A DNA stretch of 64,000 nt, taken from Sulfitobacter sp. S223. Its GTDB lineage: Bacteria; Pseudomonadota; Alphaproteobacteria; Rhodobacterales; Rhodobacteraceae. Both the position numbers and the translations under genes were made by a program. This document shows, one piece after another, positions 35,940 to 45,205 of this stretch. The notes beneath the pieces were generated by a model. That model was not told the DNA's origin, ran no database searches, and saw only the letters and a list, made by a program, of their open reading frames with translations. Positions within the stretch are counted from its first letter, which is position 1. Every line of letters begins with the position of its first letter. The DNA is taken from contig NZ_CP083560.1 in NCBI RefSeq assembly GCF_025143825.1, positions 806,001 to 870,000 on the forward strand. The letters run 5' to 3'.

Positions 35940-36830
35940 TCATTCGGCCTCTGTCTGTCCTTTGAGCCAGTCGCAAAAGGCCAGCAGGGGCGGCGGTGCC
36001 GGGCGGTCATCAGGCCAGACAAGGTAATAGCTGCCAATGCTTTCGGTTGTCTTGTCAGAAGCAAGGATAAGCTGACCATCGCGCAGGTACGGTTCAGCTA
36101 CAAACGTGGGCAGAAGCGCAATGCCAAGCCCGTGCAAGGCAGCCTGTGCCATTGTGGCGAACTGGTCGAACATCATGCCGTGGGGCGGATCGCAGGGATG
36201 ATCCACAGCCTCGAACCAGCGCGCCCAAGCGCGGGGGCGTGTTTCAAGGTGCAGTAACGGGTGACCCAGCAGATTTGCGGGGGTGTCAAATGGTGCGCCT
36301 ACAAGGTCCGGCGCGCAGACCGGCACAACGATCTCTGGCATCAAAGGCAGATAATGCACACCGGGCCAATCTTCGTGGCCAAAATGAATCGCCGCGTCAA
36401 ACGGGCTTGGGCCCAATGCAAAGGGATGCAGCCGTGTAGAAAGATTCACCGTTACCTCACGGTGCTCGGATGAAAAATCAGACAGCCGCGGCGCCAGCCA
36501 GTGCATCCCGAAGGCCGGCAAAATGGCGAGCGTCAGTACGCCTGACTGCCGCTCCGTTGCCGCGTTCAGCGACGCCTGCGCCAGACGCCCCAATACTTCG
36601 CGTACTTCGCGTACATATTCCGTGCCTGCCTGCGTCAGAATCAATCGCCGACCCTGCCGCGACATCAGCTGAACCCCCAACTGGCCCTCAAGTGCCTTGA
36701 TCTGGCGGCTGATCGCGGACTGCGTTAGCGACAGCTCTGTTGCGGCCTGCGTGGCACTGCCCAGCCTTGCGCACGCCTCAAAGGCAAGCAGGGCAGAGAC
36801 AGATGGCAAATAACGGCGCGGAGCGATCAT
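35940..36830 (-). CDS. LysR family regulator, likely of gcdH
   Basis: 296 residues of the GcvA-like LysR group: helix-turn-helix ATELSLTQSAISRQIKALEGQLGVQL near 30-55, then a periplasmic-binding-like effector domain (about 92-290). It is divergently transcribed from glutaryl-CoA dehydrogenase with 109 bases between starts, the classic LysR arrangement, so it probably controls that gene in response to glutarate or a CoA derivative. Confidence 0.88.
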   Translation of the reverse strand: MIAPRRYLPSVSALLAFEACARLGSATQAATELSLTQSAISRQIKALEGQLGVQLMSRQGRRLILTQAGTEYVREVREVLGRLAQASLNAATERQSGVLTLAILPAFGMHWLAPRLSDFSSEHREVTVNLSTRLHPFALGPSPFDAAIHFGHEDWPGVHYLPLMPEIVVPVCAPDLVGAPFDTPANLLGHPLLHLETRPRAWARWFEAVDHPCDPPHGMMFDQFATMAQAALHGLGIALLPTFVAEPYLRDGQLILASDKTTESIGSYYLVWPDDRPAPPPLLAFCDWLKGQTEAE

Positions 36831-36939
36831 GTATGATTAAAACTCATAGGTTGAGGATTAAGCATCGTTAGAACTTTGGCAGCTGATATGCAATAAGTCC
36901 CCCAACGCATATCGCAGTTCCCTTTTGAAAGGATACGAC

Positions 36940-38163
36940 ATGAACGCCGAAACACCAGTTCTCAAAGCCAAAGACGCACCTGATCTGGGTGCTTTCGAAT
37001 GGTCCGATCCATTGCGTCTGAACGATCAGCTGCAAGAAGACGAACGGATGATCATGGAAAGCGCGCGGTCCTATGCGCAAGAAAAACTTCAGCCGCGCGT
37101 GATCAAGGCGTTTGCCGAAGAAGAAACCGATGCAGGTATCTTCCGCGAAATGGGCGACATGGGCCTGCTGGGCGTCACCGTGCCAGAAGAATACGGCGGG
37201 CTGGGCGGCTCTTATGTTTCTTACGGTCTGGTCGCCCGCGAAGTTGAGCGTGTGGACAGCGGTTACCGTTCGATGATGTCGGTTCAGTCGTCTTTGGTTA
37301 TGTATCCGATCTATGCCTATGGCTCCGAAGCACAGCGCAAGAAATATCTGCCGAAACTGTCCTCGGGTGAGTTTATCGGTTGCTTCGGGCTGACAGAACC
37401 TGACGCGGGCTCCGACCCTGCAGGCATGAAGACACGTGCCGTGAAGACCGCCAATGGCTACAAGCTGACAGGGTCTAAAATGTGGATTTCAAACGCGCCG
37501 ATTGCGGATGTGTTTGTTGTTTGGGCGAAGTCGGAAGAGCATGGCGGCAAGATCCGCGGCTTCATCCTTGAAAAAGGGATGAAAGGTCTCAGCGCACCCA
37601 AAATCGGCAACAAGCTTTCGCTGCGTGCGTCGATCACCGGTGAGATCGTTATGGACAATGTTGAAGTGGGCGAAGATGCGCTTTTGCCTAATGTCCAAGG
37701 TTTGAAAGGCCCGTTCGGCTGTCTGAACCGCGCACGTTACGGCATCAGTTGGGGTGTGATGGGGTCGGCCGAATTCTGCTGGCACGCTGCGCGTCAATAC
37801 GGCCTGGATCGCCACCAATTCAACAAACCGTTGGCACAGACCCAGTTGTTCCAGAAAAAGCTTGCCGATATGATGACCGAGATCAGCCTTGGCTTGCAGG
37901 CGTCCTTGCAGGTTGGTCGTTTGATGGATGCGGCCAATGCCGCGCCTGAAATGATCAGCATCATCAAACGCAACAACTGCGGCAAAGCGCTTGAGATTGC
38001 GCGCCACGCCCGTGACATGCACGGCGGCAACGGCATCTCGGGTGAGTTTCAGGTCATCCGGCACATGATGAACCTTGAGACGGTCAACACCTACGAAGGC
38101 ACGCATGATGTGCACGCGCTGATCCTCGGGCGTGCGCAAACTGGCTTACAGGCGTTTTTCTAA
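36940..38163 (+). CDS. gcdH: Glutaryl-CoA dehydrogenase
   Basis: Oxidatively decarboxylates glutaryl-CoA to crotonyl-CoA in lysine, tryptophan and glutarate breakdown, with FAD and electron-transfer flavoprotein. It is 407 residues: the acyl-CoA dehydrogenase fold with [36 protein letters not shown] and the C-terminal [15 protein letters not shown] with the catalytic Glu. MNAETP at 36940 follows AAAGGA. The CaiB-type CoA transferase often found next to gcdH is not here. Regulated probably by the divergent LysR gene. Confidence 0.94.
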   Translation: MNAETPVLKAKDAPDLGAFEWSDPLRLNDQLQEDERMIMESARSYAQEKLQPRVIKAFAEEETDAGIFREMGDMGLLGVTVPEEYGGLGGSYVSYGLVAREVERVDSGYRSMMSVQSSLVMYPIYAYGSEAQRKKYLPKLSSGEFIGCFGLTEPDAGSDPAGMKTRAVKTANGYKLTGSKMWISNAPIADVFVVWAKSEEHGGKIRGFILEKGMKGLSAPKIGNKLSLRASITGEIVMDNVEVGEDALLPNVQGLKGPFGCLNRARYGISWGVMGSAEFCWHAARQYGLDRHQFNKPLAQTQLFQKKLADMMTEISLGLQASLQVGRLMDAANAAPEMISIIKRNNCGKALEIARHARDMHGGNGISGEFQVIRHMMNLETVNTYEGTHDVHALILGRAQTGLQAFF

Positions 38164-38204
38164 GAATTATCCCCAGTAACGATTTTTTTCCTGAGTACAT
38201 ACTT

Positions 38205-38235
38205 CCCGCGCAACGTCTGTTGCGCGGGTTTTTTT
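38205..38235 (+). terminator. Terminator after gcdH
   Basis: Perfect ten-base stem CCCGCGCAAC/GTTGCGCGGG over a four-base loop, then seven T. It isolates gcdH from the dipeptidase gene. Confidence 0.9.
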
Positions 38236-38332
38236 GTTTCTGGAAATCGTCACTTGGCAGCTGTCATTGACGTACTTGAGGAAACTCTCAAAGAATATGC
38301 AGATCGCGGGCCGGACCGATAAGGAGCAGATC

Positions 38333-39364
38333 ATGCAGATTTTTGATGGGCACAATGATGCCTTGAGCAGGCTTTGGGGCACCACCACTGATCCGGTCGG
38401 CGAGTTTGCAAAACCTGTCGGCCATGTGAACACCCCTCACGCCCGTGCCGGCGGATTGAGCGGTGGATTTTTTGCCCTGTATTCGTCAGTAGAAAAACGC
38501 GCGTTCGACTTCACTATTTTCGACGGTGGAGGAGTGGCACTGCCACTTGCTCCCGCTATGCCAGCCGCTCAGGCGTTGGAGCCGGTTATCGCGCAGGCCG
38601 GGATAGCGCAGCAGCTTCACGCCGCAGGACAGATCGAGATTTGCACATCTACCGCGCAATTGGGGCGCGCTTTCGTCAGCGACCCAATCGCCTGCGTTCT
38701 GCATCTGGAAGGGGCTGATTGCATCGGTCCCGAGATGTGGGAGCTGGATGCCCTGCATGCGATGGGCCTACGCTCGCTTGGGCCTGTGTGGTCGCGCCCG
38801 AACATCTTTGGTGAGGGTGTGCCGTTTTCACATGGTACGGATGGAGATACGGGGGGTGGGCTTACCAGTGCGGGGCAGGCGCTGGTCGCAAAGTGTAAGG
38901 CGATGGGGGTCATGGTCGATACCTCCCACCTGACGCTCAGGGGGTTTTGGGATGTGGCAGAAGAGGACCTGCCGCTGGTGGCGACGCATTCAAATGCATG
39001 TGCTGTGGCACTAAACGCGCGCAACCTGACCGATGACCAGTTGCGCGCAATCGGGCAAACCGGCGGCATGGTTGGTCTCAATTTTGCCAGTCTGTATCTA
39101 AGTGATGATGGTTGGGCACAGGGACAAGCCACGCTGACGGATTGCCTGCGACAGCTTGATCATCTGATCGCTGTCGCAGGAGAAGACCACGTCGGGCTTG
39201 GCTCTGACTTTGACGGTGCGCCGATGCCGCAGGGCATGTCCCATGCAGGGAATCTGCCTGCGCTGCTGGATGCCATGCGCGCCGCCGGCTATGGAGAGGC
39301 GTTGATTGCCAAGCTCGCGCATGAGAACTGGTTGGATTTCCTCAGCCGTCAACTGAACCCCTAG
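38333..39364 (+). CDS. Membrane dipeptidase (peptidase family M19)
   Basis: 343 residues. Zinc ligands: HND near the start (FDGHNDALSRL), the bridging Glu in LHLEGADC, the two His in VDTSHLT and ATHSNA, and Asp in LGSDFDG. Hydrolyses dipeptides or related amide substrates, such as those with D-amino acids. No signal peptide is visible, so it acts in the cytoplasm. The ATG 38333 follows AAGGAG; ATG 38297 is a less likely alternative. It converges with and overlaps the enolase-superfamily gene by four bases. Confidence 0.86.
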   Translation: MQIFDGHNDALSRLWGTTTDPVGEFAKPVGHVNTPHARAGGLSGGFFALYSSVEKRAFDFTIFDGGGVALPLAPAMPAAQALEPVIAQAGIAQQLHAAGQIEICTSTAQLGRAFVSDPIACVLHLEGADCIGPEMWELDALHAMGLRSLGPVWSRPNIFGEGVPFSHGTDGDTGGGLTSAGQALVAKCKAMGVMVDTSHLTLRGFWDVAEEDLPLVATHSNACAVALNARNLTDDQLRAIGQTGGMVGLNFASLYLSDDGWAQGQATLTDCLRQLDHLIAVAGEDHVGLGSDFDGAPMPQGMSHAGNLPALLDAMRAAGYGEALIAKLAHENWLDFLSRQLNP

Positions 39365-40593
39365 TCGCGCGGCGCAGGCGCCCCCCCTTCGAAGCAGTTG
39401 CCGTTGACGTAGTCGCAAGGCTCTTCTCGCATTTCCAGATGCAAGCCGGTTCCGGTATACGGATGCGCCCGTGCAAGGTCTTCGTCCACTTCTATCCCAA
39501 GACCGGGTGCCGTTGGGGCGGTGATAAAACCGTCCTCTACCCGAATGCTGCCCTTGATGAGCTGGTCGTGAAAGGGTGTTTCTATCGTTTCAGCCATAAG
39601 CAGGTTGGGGATGCTCACCGCCAGATGAATATTGGCGGCCCATTCCACAGGCCCCGCATAGAGATGCGGTGCCATCTGCGCGTTATAGACTTCGGCCATG
39701 GCCGCGACTTTTTTCATTTCCCAGATGCCACCGGCGCGGCCCAGAGCAGGCTGCAAGATCGTGGCAGCCCCTGCGCGCAGGACAGGCGCGAACTCTGCCT
39801 TGGTGGTCAAACGCTCTCCTGTGGCGATGGGGATGCGGACAGCGCCTGCGACCTTTGCCATCTCGGCCACACTATCCGGTGGAATGGGTTCTTCGTACCA
39901 AAGCGGGCTATAGGGTTCCAGCGCCTGACCAAGCCGTATCGCACCTGCCGTGGTGAACTGGCCGTGTGTGCCGAACAGCAGGTCAGCCCGATCGCCGACA
40001 GCTTCGCGGATCGCACGGCAGAAGGCGACGGATTGCGAGATATCGCTCATCGCCGGCATATGGCCGCCGCGGCGCGTGTAGGGGCCGGCAGGATCAAATT
40101 TCACGGCTGTAAAACCGCGGTTTACGGCATCAAGCGCGGATTCCGCGGCCATCTCGGGCGAGGCCCAGAAGGTGTTTATGTAATGGTGTGGTAGCGGGTA
40201 GAGATATGTATAGGCGCGTACCCGTTCGTTCATCACCCCACCGAGCAGCGCATAAACAGGGCGATCACGGGCCTTTCCCAAGATATCCCAGCAGGCGATC
40301 TCAAGGCCGGAAAACGCGCCCATGACCGTAAGATCAGGCCGCTGTGTGAAGCCGGACGAATATGCGCGCCGGAACATCATTTCGATGTTCTCGGGATTTT
40401 CTCCGGCCATATGGCGCGCGAACACATCCTCGATCACACCGCGCATGGCGTCTGGCCCAACTGAAGAGGCATAACATTCCCCCCAGCCGACAATCCCGCA
40501 TGCCGTGGTCAGTTTAACCAGTATCCAATACCGTCCGCCCCAGCCCGGTGCGGGCGGTGCTGTGACGATGATGTCCAAATCTTTTAAGTGCAT
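39361..40593 (-). CDS. Enolase-superfamily enzyme (mandelate racemase/acid-sugar dehydratase type)
   Basis: 410 residues with the MR/MLE two-domain build: an N-terminal capping domain and a TIM barrel. Visible parts are AVKFDPAGPY, the metal and base region LFGTHGQFT, WYEEPIPPD and ATGERLTT. This spread fits acid-sugar dehydratases, but no specific sugar can be named. Start at MHLKDLDIIV (40593); a longer frame reaches 40692 but overlaps the alcohol dehydrogenase gene. The upstream neighbour is that Zn dehydrogenase gene, in the same direction. Confidence 0.75.
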   Translation of the reverse strand: MHLKDLDIIVTAPPAPGWGGRYWILVKLTTACGIVGWGECYASSVGPDAMRGVIEDVFARHMAGENPENIEMMFRRAYSSGFTQRPDLTVMGAFSGLEIACWDILGKARDRPVYALLGGVMNERVRAYTYLYPLPHHYINTFWASPEMAAESALDAVNRGFTAVKFDPAGPYTRRGGHMPAMSDISQSVAFCRAIREAVGDRADLLFGTHGQFTTAGAIRLGQALEPYSPLWYEEPIPPDSVAEMAKVAGAVRIPIATGERLTTKAEFAPVLRAGAATILQPALGRAGGIWEMKKVAAMAEVYNAQMAPHLYAGPVEWAANIHLAVSIPNLLMAETIETPFHDQLIKGSIRVEDGFITAPTAPGLGIEVDEDLARAHPYTGTGLHLEMREEPCDYVNGNCFEGGAPAPRD

Positions 40594-40636
40594 CCGGTCA
40601 CTCTCTGTTTTGTGCTGTTTGTTTTTGGTCTGCCGC

Positions 40637-41725
40637 CTAGCGGTCAAGCAAGATGACGTTGCGCCGCGCGCCGCCTGTCTTGGTGTCGGCAATTGCTTCG
40701 TTGATCTGTTCCAGCTTCCAGCGACCCGAGATCAGTTCGTCCAGTTTCAGACGCCCCTGTGAATAGAGATCGACCATCCAGGGAATGTCGCGTTGAATAA
40801 CGACATCGCCCATTTTGGAGCCCACCATGCCCTGACCTACAGCGGCGAGGACGACCGGCTCATAAGATGACTTCTGGCCAGAGTGGGGCATGCCGACCAT
40901 CACAACCTTGCCACCAAAGGCAAGGTATCTTGGGGCGGTGTCATAGGCAGGAATTGCGCCAACGGTGACAATCACAGCATCTGCGCCGCGACCCATCGCG
41001 CGTTTCGCGGCTGTCCACGGTTTGGCCTCGGTCGCGAGGATGCCATCGGTTGCACCGAATTCGCGTGCAACTTCCAGTTTTTCCTCGCTCATGTCCACGG
41101 CCACAATCCGCCGCGCACCAGCAATACGCGCGCCTTGGATCGCATTGAGGCCAACACCGCCCGCACCAATCACGACCACATCCTGGCCAGCGCGAAGCCC
41201 TGCGGCATTTACCACAGCGCCCACACCAGTGATCACGCCGCAAGCAATTAGTGCTGCACATTCCATTGGAATGTCATTGCCGATTTTCACAACCTGCCGT
41301 TGGTCAACCACCACTGCTTCGGCGAAAGCGCCACACGCCATTGCCTGATGCAGCGTGCCGCCGTCGGCTGTTTTGATCGGCCCTTTGTCACCATCGTATG
41401 GCGTGCTGCACAGTGTCGGCGCGCCGCCCGCACAAGTGGGGCAAGTGCCACAGGAGCGGATCAGCGTGACAACCACGTTGTCACCCACCGCGATGCCGTT
41501 GACACCCGTACCCACAGCACTGACCTTGCCAGCAGCCTCGTGCCCGTAAACAGCGGGGAGCGATCCGCCCCATGCACCTTCGGCAAATGAGATGTCTGAA
41601 TGGCAGATGGCAACCGCGTCCAGATCAACCTTGATTTCGCCTGCTTCCGGCGCGCGCAGAATGATCTCTTCGAGCTTCAGCGGAGCGCCAAACTCATGGC
41701 ATACGGCAGCTTTGATCTTTTGCAT
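40637..41725 (-). CDS. Zn-dependent alcohol dehydrogenase
   Basis: 362 residues of the medium-chain dehydrogenase family: catalytic zinc ligands C41 and GHE (H62, E63), structural zinc Cys set C92, C95, C98 and C106, and the NAD-binding VIGAGGVGLNA near 196. The class III-like sequence may oxidise an alcohol or an S-hydroxymethyl thiol. An ACGT-n-ACGT motif lies about 80 bases upstream, the same core as at the MerR promoter. It starts 87 bases after the MFS stop. Confidence 0.88.
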   Translation of the reverse strand: MQKIKAAVCHEFGAPLKLEEIILRAPEAGEIKVDLDAVAICHSDISFAEGAWGGSLPAVYGHEAAGKVSAVGTGVNGIAVGDNVVVTLIRSCGTCPTCAGGAPTLCSTPYDGDKGPIKTADGGTLHQAMACGAFAEAVVVDQRQVVKIGNDIPMECAALIACGVITGVGAVVNAAGLRAGQDVVVIGAGGVGLNAIQGARIAGARRIVAVDMSEEKLEVAREFGATDGILATEAKPWTAAKRAMGRGADAVIVTVGAIPAYDTAPRYLAFGGKVVMVGMPHSGQKSSYEPVVLAAVGQGMVGSKMGDVVIQRDIPWMVDLYSQGRLKLDELISGRWKLEQINEAIADTKTGGARRNVILLDR

Positions 41726-41790
41726 GGAACTTCCTTTGGCTAGTTTTCGGCAGCCTTGCGCAGATAATGGCTGCCGACAAGGTATTTTCG

Positions 41791-41816
41791 GAACCTTACG
41801 ATCTACGTCACGTCAA
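41791..41816. promoter_or_regulatory. ACGTCACGT operator upstream of the alcohol dehydrogenase gene
   Basis: CTTACGATCTACGTCACGTC carries ACGTCACGT at 41805-41813, overlapping the end of the MFS gene. Its CTTACG lead and ACGTSACGTCA core closely match the sites upstream of the MerR gene (26808-26863), so a shared MerR regulator is possible. Confidence 0.5.
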
Positions 41817-43012
41817 CTACTGCGCCGGGTCCCGATCAACAGGGCGGCCAAGCCGACCGTGCTCAGCCCGGCCGCCAGCAAGAAAGGTGCCCCCGGCAGG
41901 TATATCGGCGCCTGCGCGTCAGTGAATTGTGCGAAGGTGTAGGTCATCACCAATGGCGAAAGGATCATCGCCAAGGCCGAAGCTGATGTGAGCGCGCCTT
42001 GCAACTCTCCCTGAGCATCGTCAGCCACACGCGCGGACATGATCCCTTGAAGTGCCGGCGGTATGATCCCACCCATGGATGCCAGCGGTGTCAGCAGCAG
42101 CACCCACGTGCCGGAACTTACGACTGCGATCAGGATGAGGCTGGCGATGCTGAAAAGATGGCCGGCAATGACGGTTCCGCGCTCTCCTAGTTTCTTGAGG
42201 ATTGGCCGGATCAGTCCGCCCTGTATCAAGGCCATCGTGATTCCGAATAGGCCCAGCGATAGCCCCACTGTCGCAGGGGTCCAGTCGAATCGTTCTTTGC
42301 CGAAATAGGGCCAGACCGAAGGGTAAACCGCAAAACCGACGTGATAGATGAAATAGATCACCAAAAGACGTGTCACGCCGGGCAGTCGCCCCAAAGCGCG
42401 CAAAGCGCCTAGCGGGTTGGCACGGCGCCAGTTGAAGGCGCGGCGCGTGGCATCTGTCACCGTCTCTTTCAGCACGATCCAACCGAATATCGCGTTTGAT
42501 CCTGCCAGAACAGCGGCCAGCCAGAACGGGGCGCGCGTGCCGTATTCGGCTAACAGTCCCCCCAGAAGCGGACCCAGAACAAATCCCGCCCCGAAAGCCG
42601 CGCCCACCAAGCCAAAGCGCGCCGCGCGTTCGTGCGGCGCCGAGATGTCAGCCATATAGGCCGAAGCAGTGCTTTGTGTGGCTGCCGTAATGCCCCCGAT
42701 GACCCGCCCGAGAACGAGCAGCCAGATGGTGCCGGCAACGGCCATCAAAACATAATCCAGGGCCATGATCGCAAGCGCGATCAATAGCACCGGCCTGCGT
42801 CCAAACCGGTCTGACAGCCCACCGACCACCGGACCGAACAGAAATTGCATAACGGCGAAAGTGGTTGACAGAATTCCGCCCCAGATCGCGGCCTCGGCCA
42901 AAGAGCCGCCATCCACGTCTTGGATGAGATCGGGCATCACAGGGATGATCAGACCAATGCCCATGGCATCTATCATCACCGTCAGCAGAATGAAAATAAC
43001 CGGAAGGCGCAT
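41813..43012 (-). CDS. MFS transporter, TetA-like
   Basis: 399 residues with about twelve membrane helices. The loop-2 signature GGLSDRFGRRPVLL and VLGRVIGGITAATQS fit the TetA/DHA1 drug:H+ antiporter group. The substrate is unknown; its place after pcaB suggests an aromatic acid or related compound, though antiporter-type sequences usually export. It starts four bases after the pcaB stop. Confidence 0.83.
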   Translation of the reverse strand: MRLPVIFILLTVMIDAMGIGLIIPVMPDLIQDVDGGSLAEAAIWGGILSTTFAVMQFLFGPVVGGLSDRFGRRPVLLIALAIMALDYVLMAVAGTIWLLVLGRVIGGITAATQSTASAYMADISAPHERAARFGLVGAAFGAGFVLGPLLGGLLAEYGTRAPFWLAAVLAGSNAIFGWIVLKETVTDATRRAFNWRRANPLGALRALGRLPGVTRLLVIYFIYHVGFAVYPSVWPYFGKERFDWTPATVGLSLGLFGITMALIQGGLIRPILKKLGERGTVIAGHLFSIASLILIAVVSSGTWVLLLTPLASMGGIIPPALQGIMSARVADDAQGELQGALTSASALAMILSPLVMTYTFAQFTDAQAPIYLPGAPFLLAAGLSTVGLAALLIGTRRSS

Positions 43013-43016
43013 TTTA

Positions 43017-44342
43017 CTATAGTGCCTTGACCCGTGCAGCGAAATCGCGTGCCTCTTTTGGTGCAAGGCCCAGCGCCTGCCCGGCGTCAAACAGACCGTC
43101 CGGCAAATCAGGATGCGCCGCACGTGCAATCGCCTCCAGTTCGGTCCCTGTTTCTTGTGCTTTGCTGCACAGGGATTTTGTCTCGGCCTGTGCTTGCGGG
43201 CGTGGCATGGTTTGCGCCAGCGCAAAGCTGAGAGCTTCGGCGTGGATCAGGCCAAGCCCGCCTTTCAGAGTTTGCGCCATACGGTTCGCATCCGGCTCAA
43301 TGCCAGCGGCCAACACCTTGGCGTGTTGTAGGGCGCATGCAGCGGTAAGCGCGATTTGCGGCAGGACCATCCACTCTGTAAACCATGCAGCGCCATCGCG
43401 CTGGTTTAGGTGCTGTGTAGCAGGGGCAAGTGCCGCGCGCAGGCCAGTCATCTGGTGGCCCAGCGCCTGCAACGCCGACGGGGCAACCGGGTTTTGTTTC
43501 TGCGGCATCGTAGAAGACGCCCCTGCAGCACCCAAACGGACTTCGGCTGTCTCTGACCCTGTCAGTGAGATCAGGGTCGCGCCCATACGGGACAGTACGG
43601 AGGTGACTTGTGCCAGCCAGTCAGCGATCCTCAATATCGGGCCGCGGTCTACATGCCAGCTGCGCACCGGATCGTTCAGGCCCAACCCCTCGGCAAGTGC
43701 TGTGCGGGTTTGGGCTGCATCCGGACCCAAAGCGTCGGACGTTCCCGCAGCACCAGAGAGCGATACAAACAGCGATGATGACCGGAGCGCGGGCAGGGCC
43801 TCCAATAGATCGCATAGCGAATGCCCCCAATCAGCCAGAACAGCGCCCCAACTGGTTGGCGTGGCTTGCTGACCATATGTGCGGCCTGCCATTGGTGTAT
43901 CGGCGTGTTGCGCAGCCTTCTGGCCCAAAGCTTTTATGATGCTGCGCAGATCTGTTTCAGCGAGCAATAAAAGTTGCCGTAATCGCAGCATAAGACCGGT
44001 GTCTATGATGTCTTGCGATGTGGCACCCCAATGCACGAATTGCGCGTGCTCGGGGGCGTTCATCTCTGCGCGGAATGCGGCCACTAGGCCGGGCACGCTC
44101 ACCCCATTCTCGCCAGTGGCTTTTGCAATCGCACCCGGGTCGACCTGAATCTCAAGGGTGGCGCGCTGAATGGCCTTTGCGCTTAGCTCGGGGATGATGC
44201 CCTGTGCGCCTTGCGCCTTGGCAAGCGCCCCTTCGACCAGCAGCATGGCGCGGATTGCAGCGGTGTCCGAAAAAAGTCGGCCGGCCTCTCCCGTAGGGAA
44301 CAAATGCGCGTAAAGGGGGCTGTCAAAAACACTTGCTGCCAT
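43017..44342 (-). CDS. pcaB: 3-carboxy-cis,cis-muconate cycloisomerase
   Basis: 441 residues of the fumarase/aspartase superfamily: the signature ASSTMPQKQNPV near 275 in the middle domain, and FVHWGATSQDIIDT near 100 that holds active-site residues. Lactonises 3-carboxymuconate in the protocatechuate branch of the beta-ketoadipate pathway. Start at MAASVFDSPLY (44342) by homology; a longer frame to 44405 lies 11 bases after the pcaD stop. The usual pcaC, pcaH and pcaG genes are absent between pcaD and pcaB. Confidence 0.85.
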   Translation of the reverse strand: MAASVFDSPLYAHLFPTGEAGRLFSDTAAIRAMLLVEGALAKAQGAQGIIPELSAKAIQRATLEIQVDPGAIAKATGENGVSVPGLVAAFRAEMNAPEHAQFVHWGATSQDIIDTGLMLRLRQLLLLAETDLRSIIKALGQKAAQHADTPMAGRTYGQQATPTSWGAVLADWGHSLCDLLEALPALRSSSLFVSLSGAAGTSDALGPDAAQTRTALAEGLGLNDPVRSWHVDRGPILRIADWLAQVTSVLSRMGATLISLTGSETAEVRLGAAGASSTMPQKQNPVAPSALQALGHQMTGLRAALAPATQHLNQRDGAAWFTEWMVLPQIALTAACALQHAKVLAAGIEPDANRMAQTLKGGLGLIHAEALSFALAQTMPRPQAQAETKSLCSKAQETGTELEAIARAAHPDLPDGLFDAGQALGLAPKEARDFAARVKAL

Positions 44343-44416
44343 TGGGTCGTTCGCTCCGTCTGTGTCGGTGGTATTAAGTGCGGAGGCCTTTATGGGCCGC
44401 GCCATCGGGTGTCTGG

Positions 44417-45205
44417 TCAGACATGCCCTACACTTTTCAGGAAGTCACCCAGTATACGCGCGAATTCTTCTGGCTGTTCGACGCAGGGCAGGTGGCCTGC
44501 ACGCCGGATCAGGTGGAACTTCGAGGCGGGTATCAGATCGGTCGTTTCACGTACCAGATCGGGCGGAGTGGAGCCGTCTTCAGAGCCAGCGATGCCCAGA
44601 CAGGGTAGGCGTAGACCGCTTGTCGGCGTGAAAAAATCCGTTCCAGAAATCGCAGCGGAGCAACCGGCATAGCCGTCATCCGCCTGCTGCACGAGCATGT
44701 TGCGCCACAACTCCAACTCAGGTTTGGCGCGGAATTCGGCAGAGAACCACCGCTCCATCACCGCATCCGCCAAGCTTTCGACGCCGCCCGCACGTACCGC
44801 CGCTATCCGTTCATCCCAAAGTGGTGGATTGCCGATTTTCGCGGCCGTATTGCTCAGCACCATTGCGCGGATCAGGTCCAGTCGTTTGACAGCCAAACCC
44901 TGGGCGATCATGCCGCCGATGCTAAGGCCGACAAAAACGCATTCCTTCACTTCGAGGTGGTCAAGAAGCCGCTCGCAATCAGTAATCAGCGATCCCATTT
45001 TGTAAGGGCCTGAGGGGATGGTCGACAGGCCATGTCCACGTTTATCCCAGCGGATGATGCGCAGCCCTTCGGGCAGAAGGGGCAATATCGGGTCCCACAG
45101 GCGCATGTCTGTGCCCAGCGAATTGGCAAATACCACCGGCGCCCCGTCGGCAGGGCCATCTACGCGGTAGTGAATACGGACATCTCCGGCGTCGAACAAT
45201 TGCAT
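44417..45205 (-). CDS. pcaD: 3-oxoadipate enol-lactonase
   Basis: 262-residue alpha/beta hydrolase with the nucleophile Ser95 in GLSIGG and the late His in RRAGHLPCVEQP. Opens 3-oxoadipate enol-lactone to 3-oxoadipate after PcaB and PcaC. The ATG shares one base with the stop of the endonuclease-like gene upstream (TAATG), so translation is coupled. Together with pcaB, it forms a short pca remnant or a pathway piece whose ring-cleavage enzyme lies elsewhere. Confidence 0.87.
   Translation of the reverse strand: MQLFDAGDVRIHYRVDGPADGAPVVFANSLGTDMRLWDPILPLLPEGLRIIRWDKRGHGLSTIPSGPYKMGSLITDCERLLDHLEVKECVFVGLSIGGMIAQGLAVKRLDLIRAMVLSNTAAKIGNPPLWDERIAAVRAGGVESLADAVMERWFSAEFRAKPELELWRNMLVQQADDGYAGCSAAISGTDFFTPTSGLRLPCLGIAGSEDGSTPPDLVRETTDLIPASKFHLIRRAGHLPCVEQPEEFARILGDFLKSVGHV

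Noticed and set aside
43017..44342. pcaB being adenylosuccinate lyase
   Set aside because: The sequence has the fumarase superfamily signature, but the N-terminal region and pcaD coupling fit carboxymuconate cycloisomerase better.
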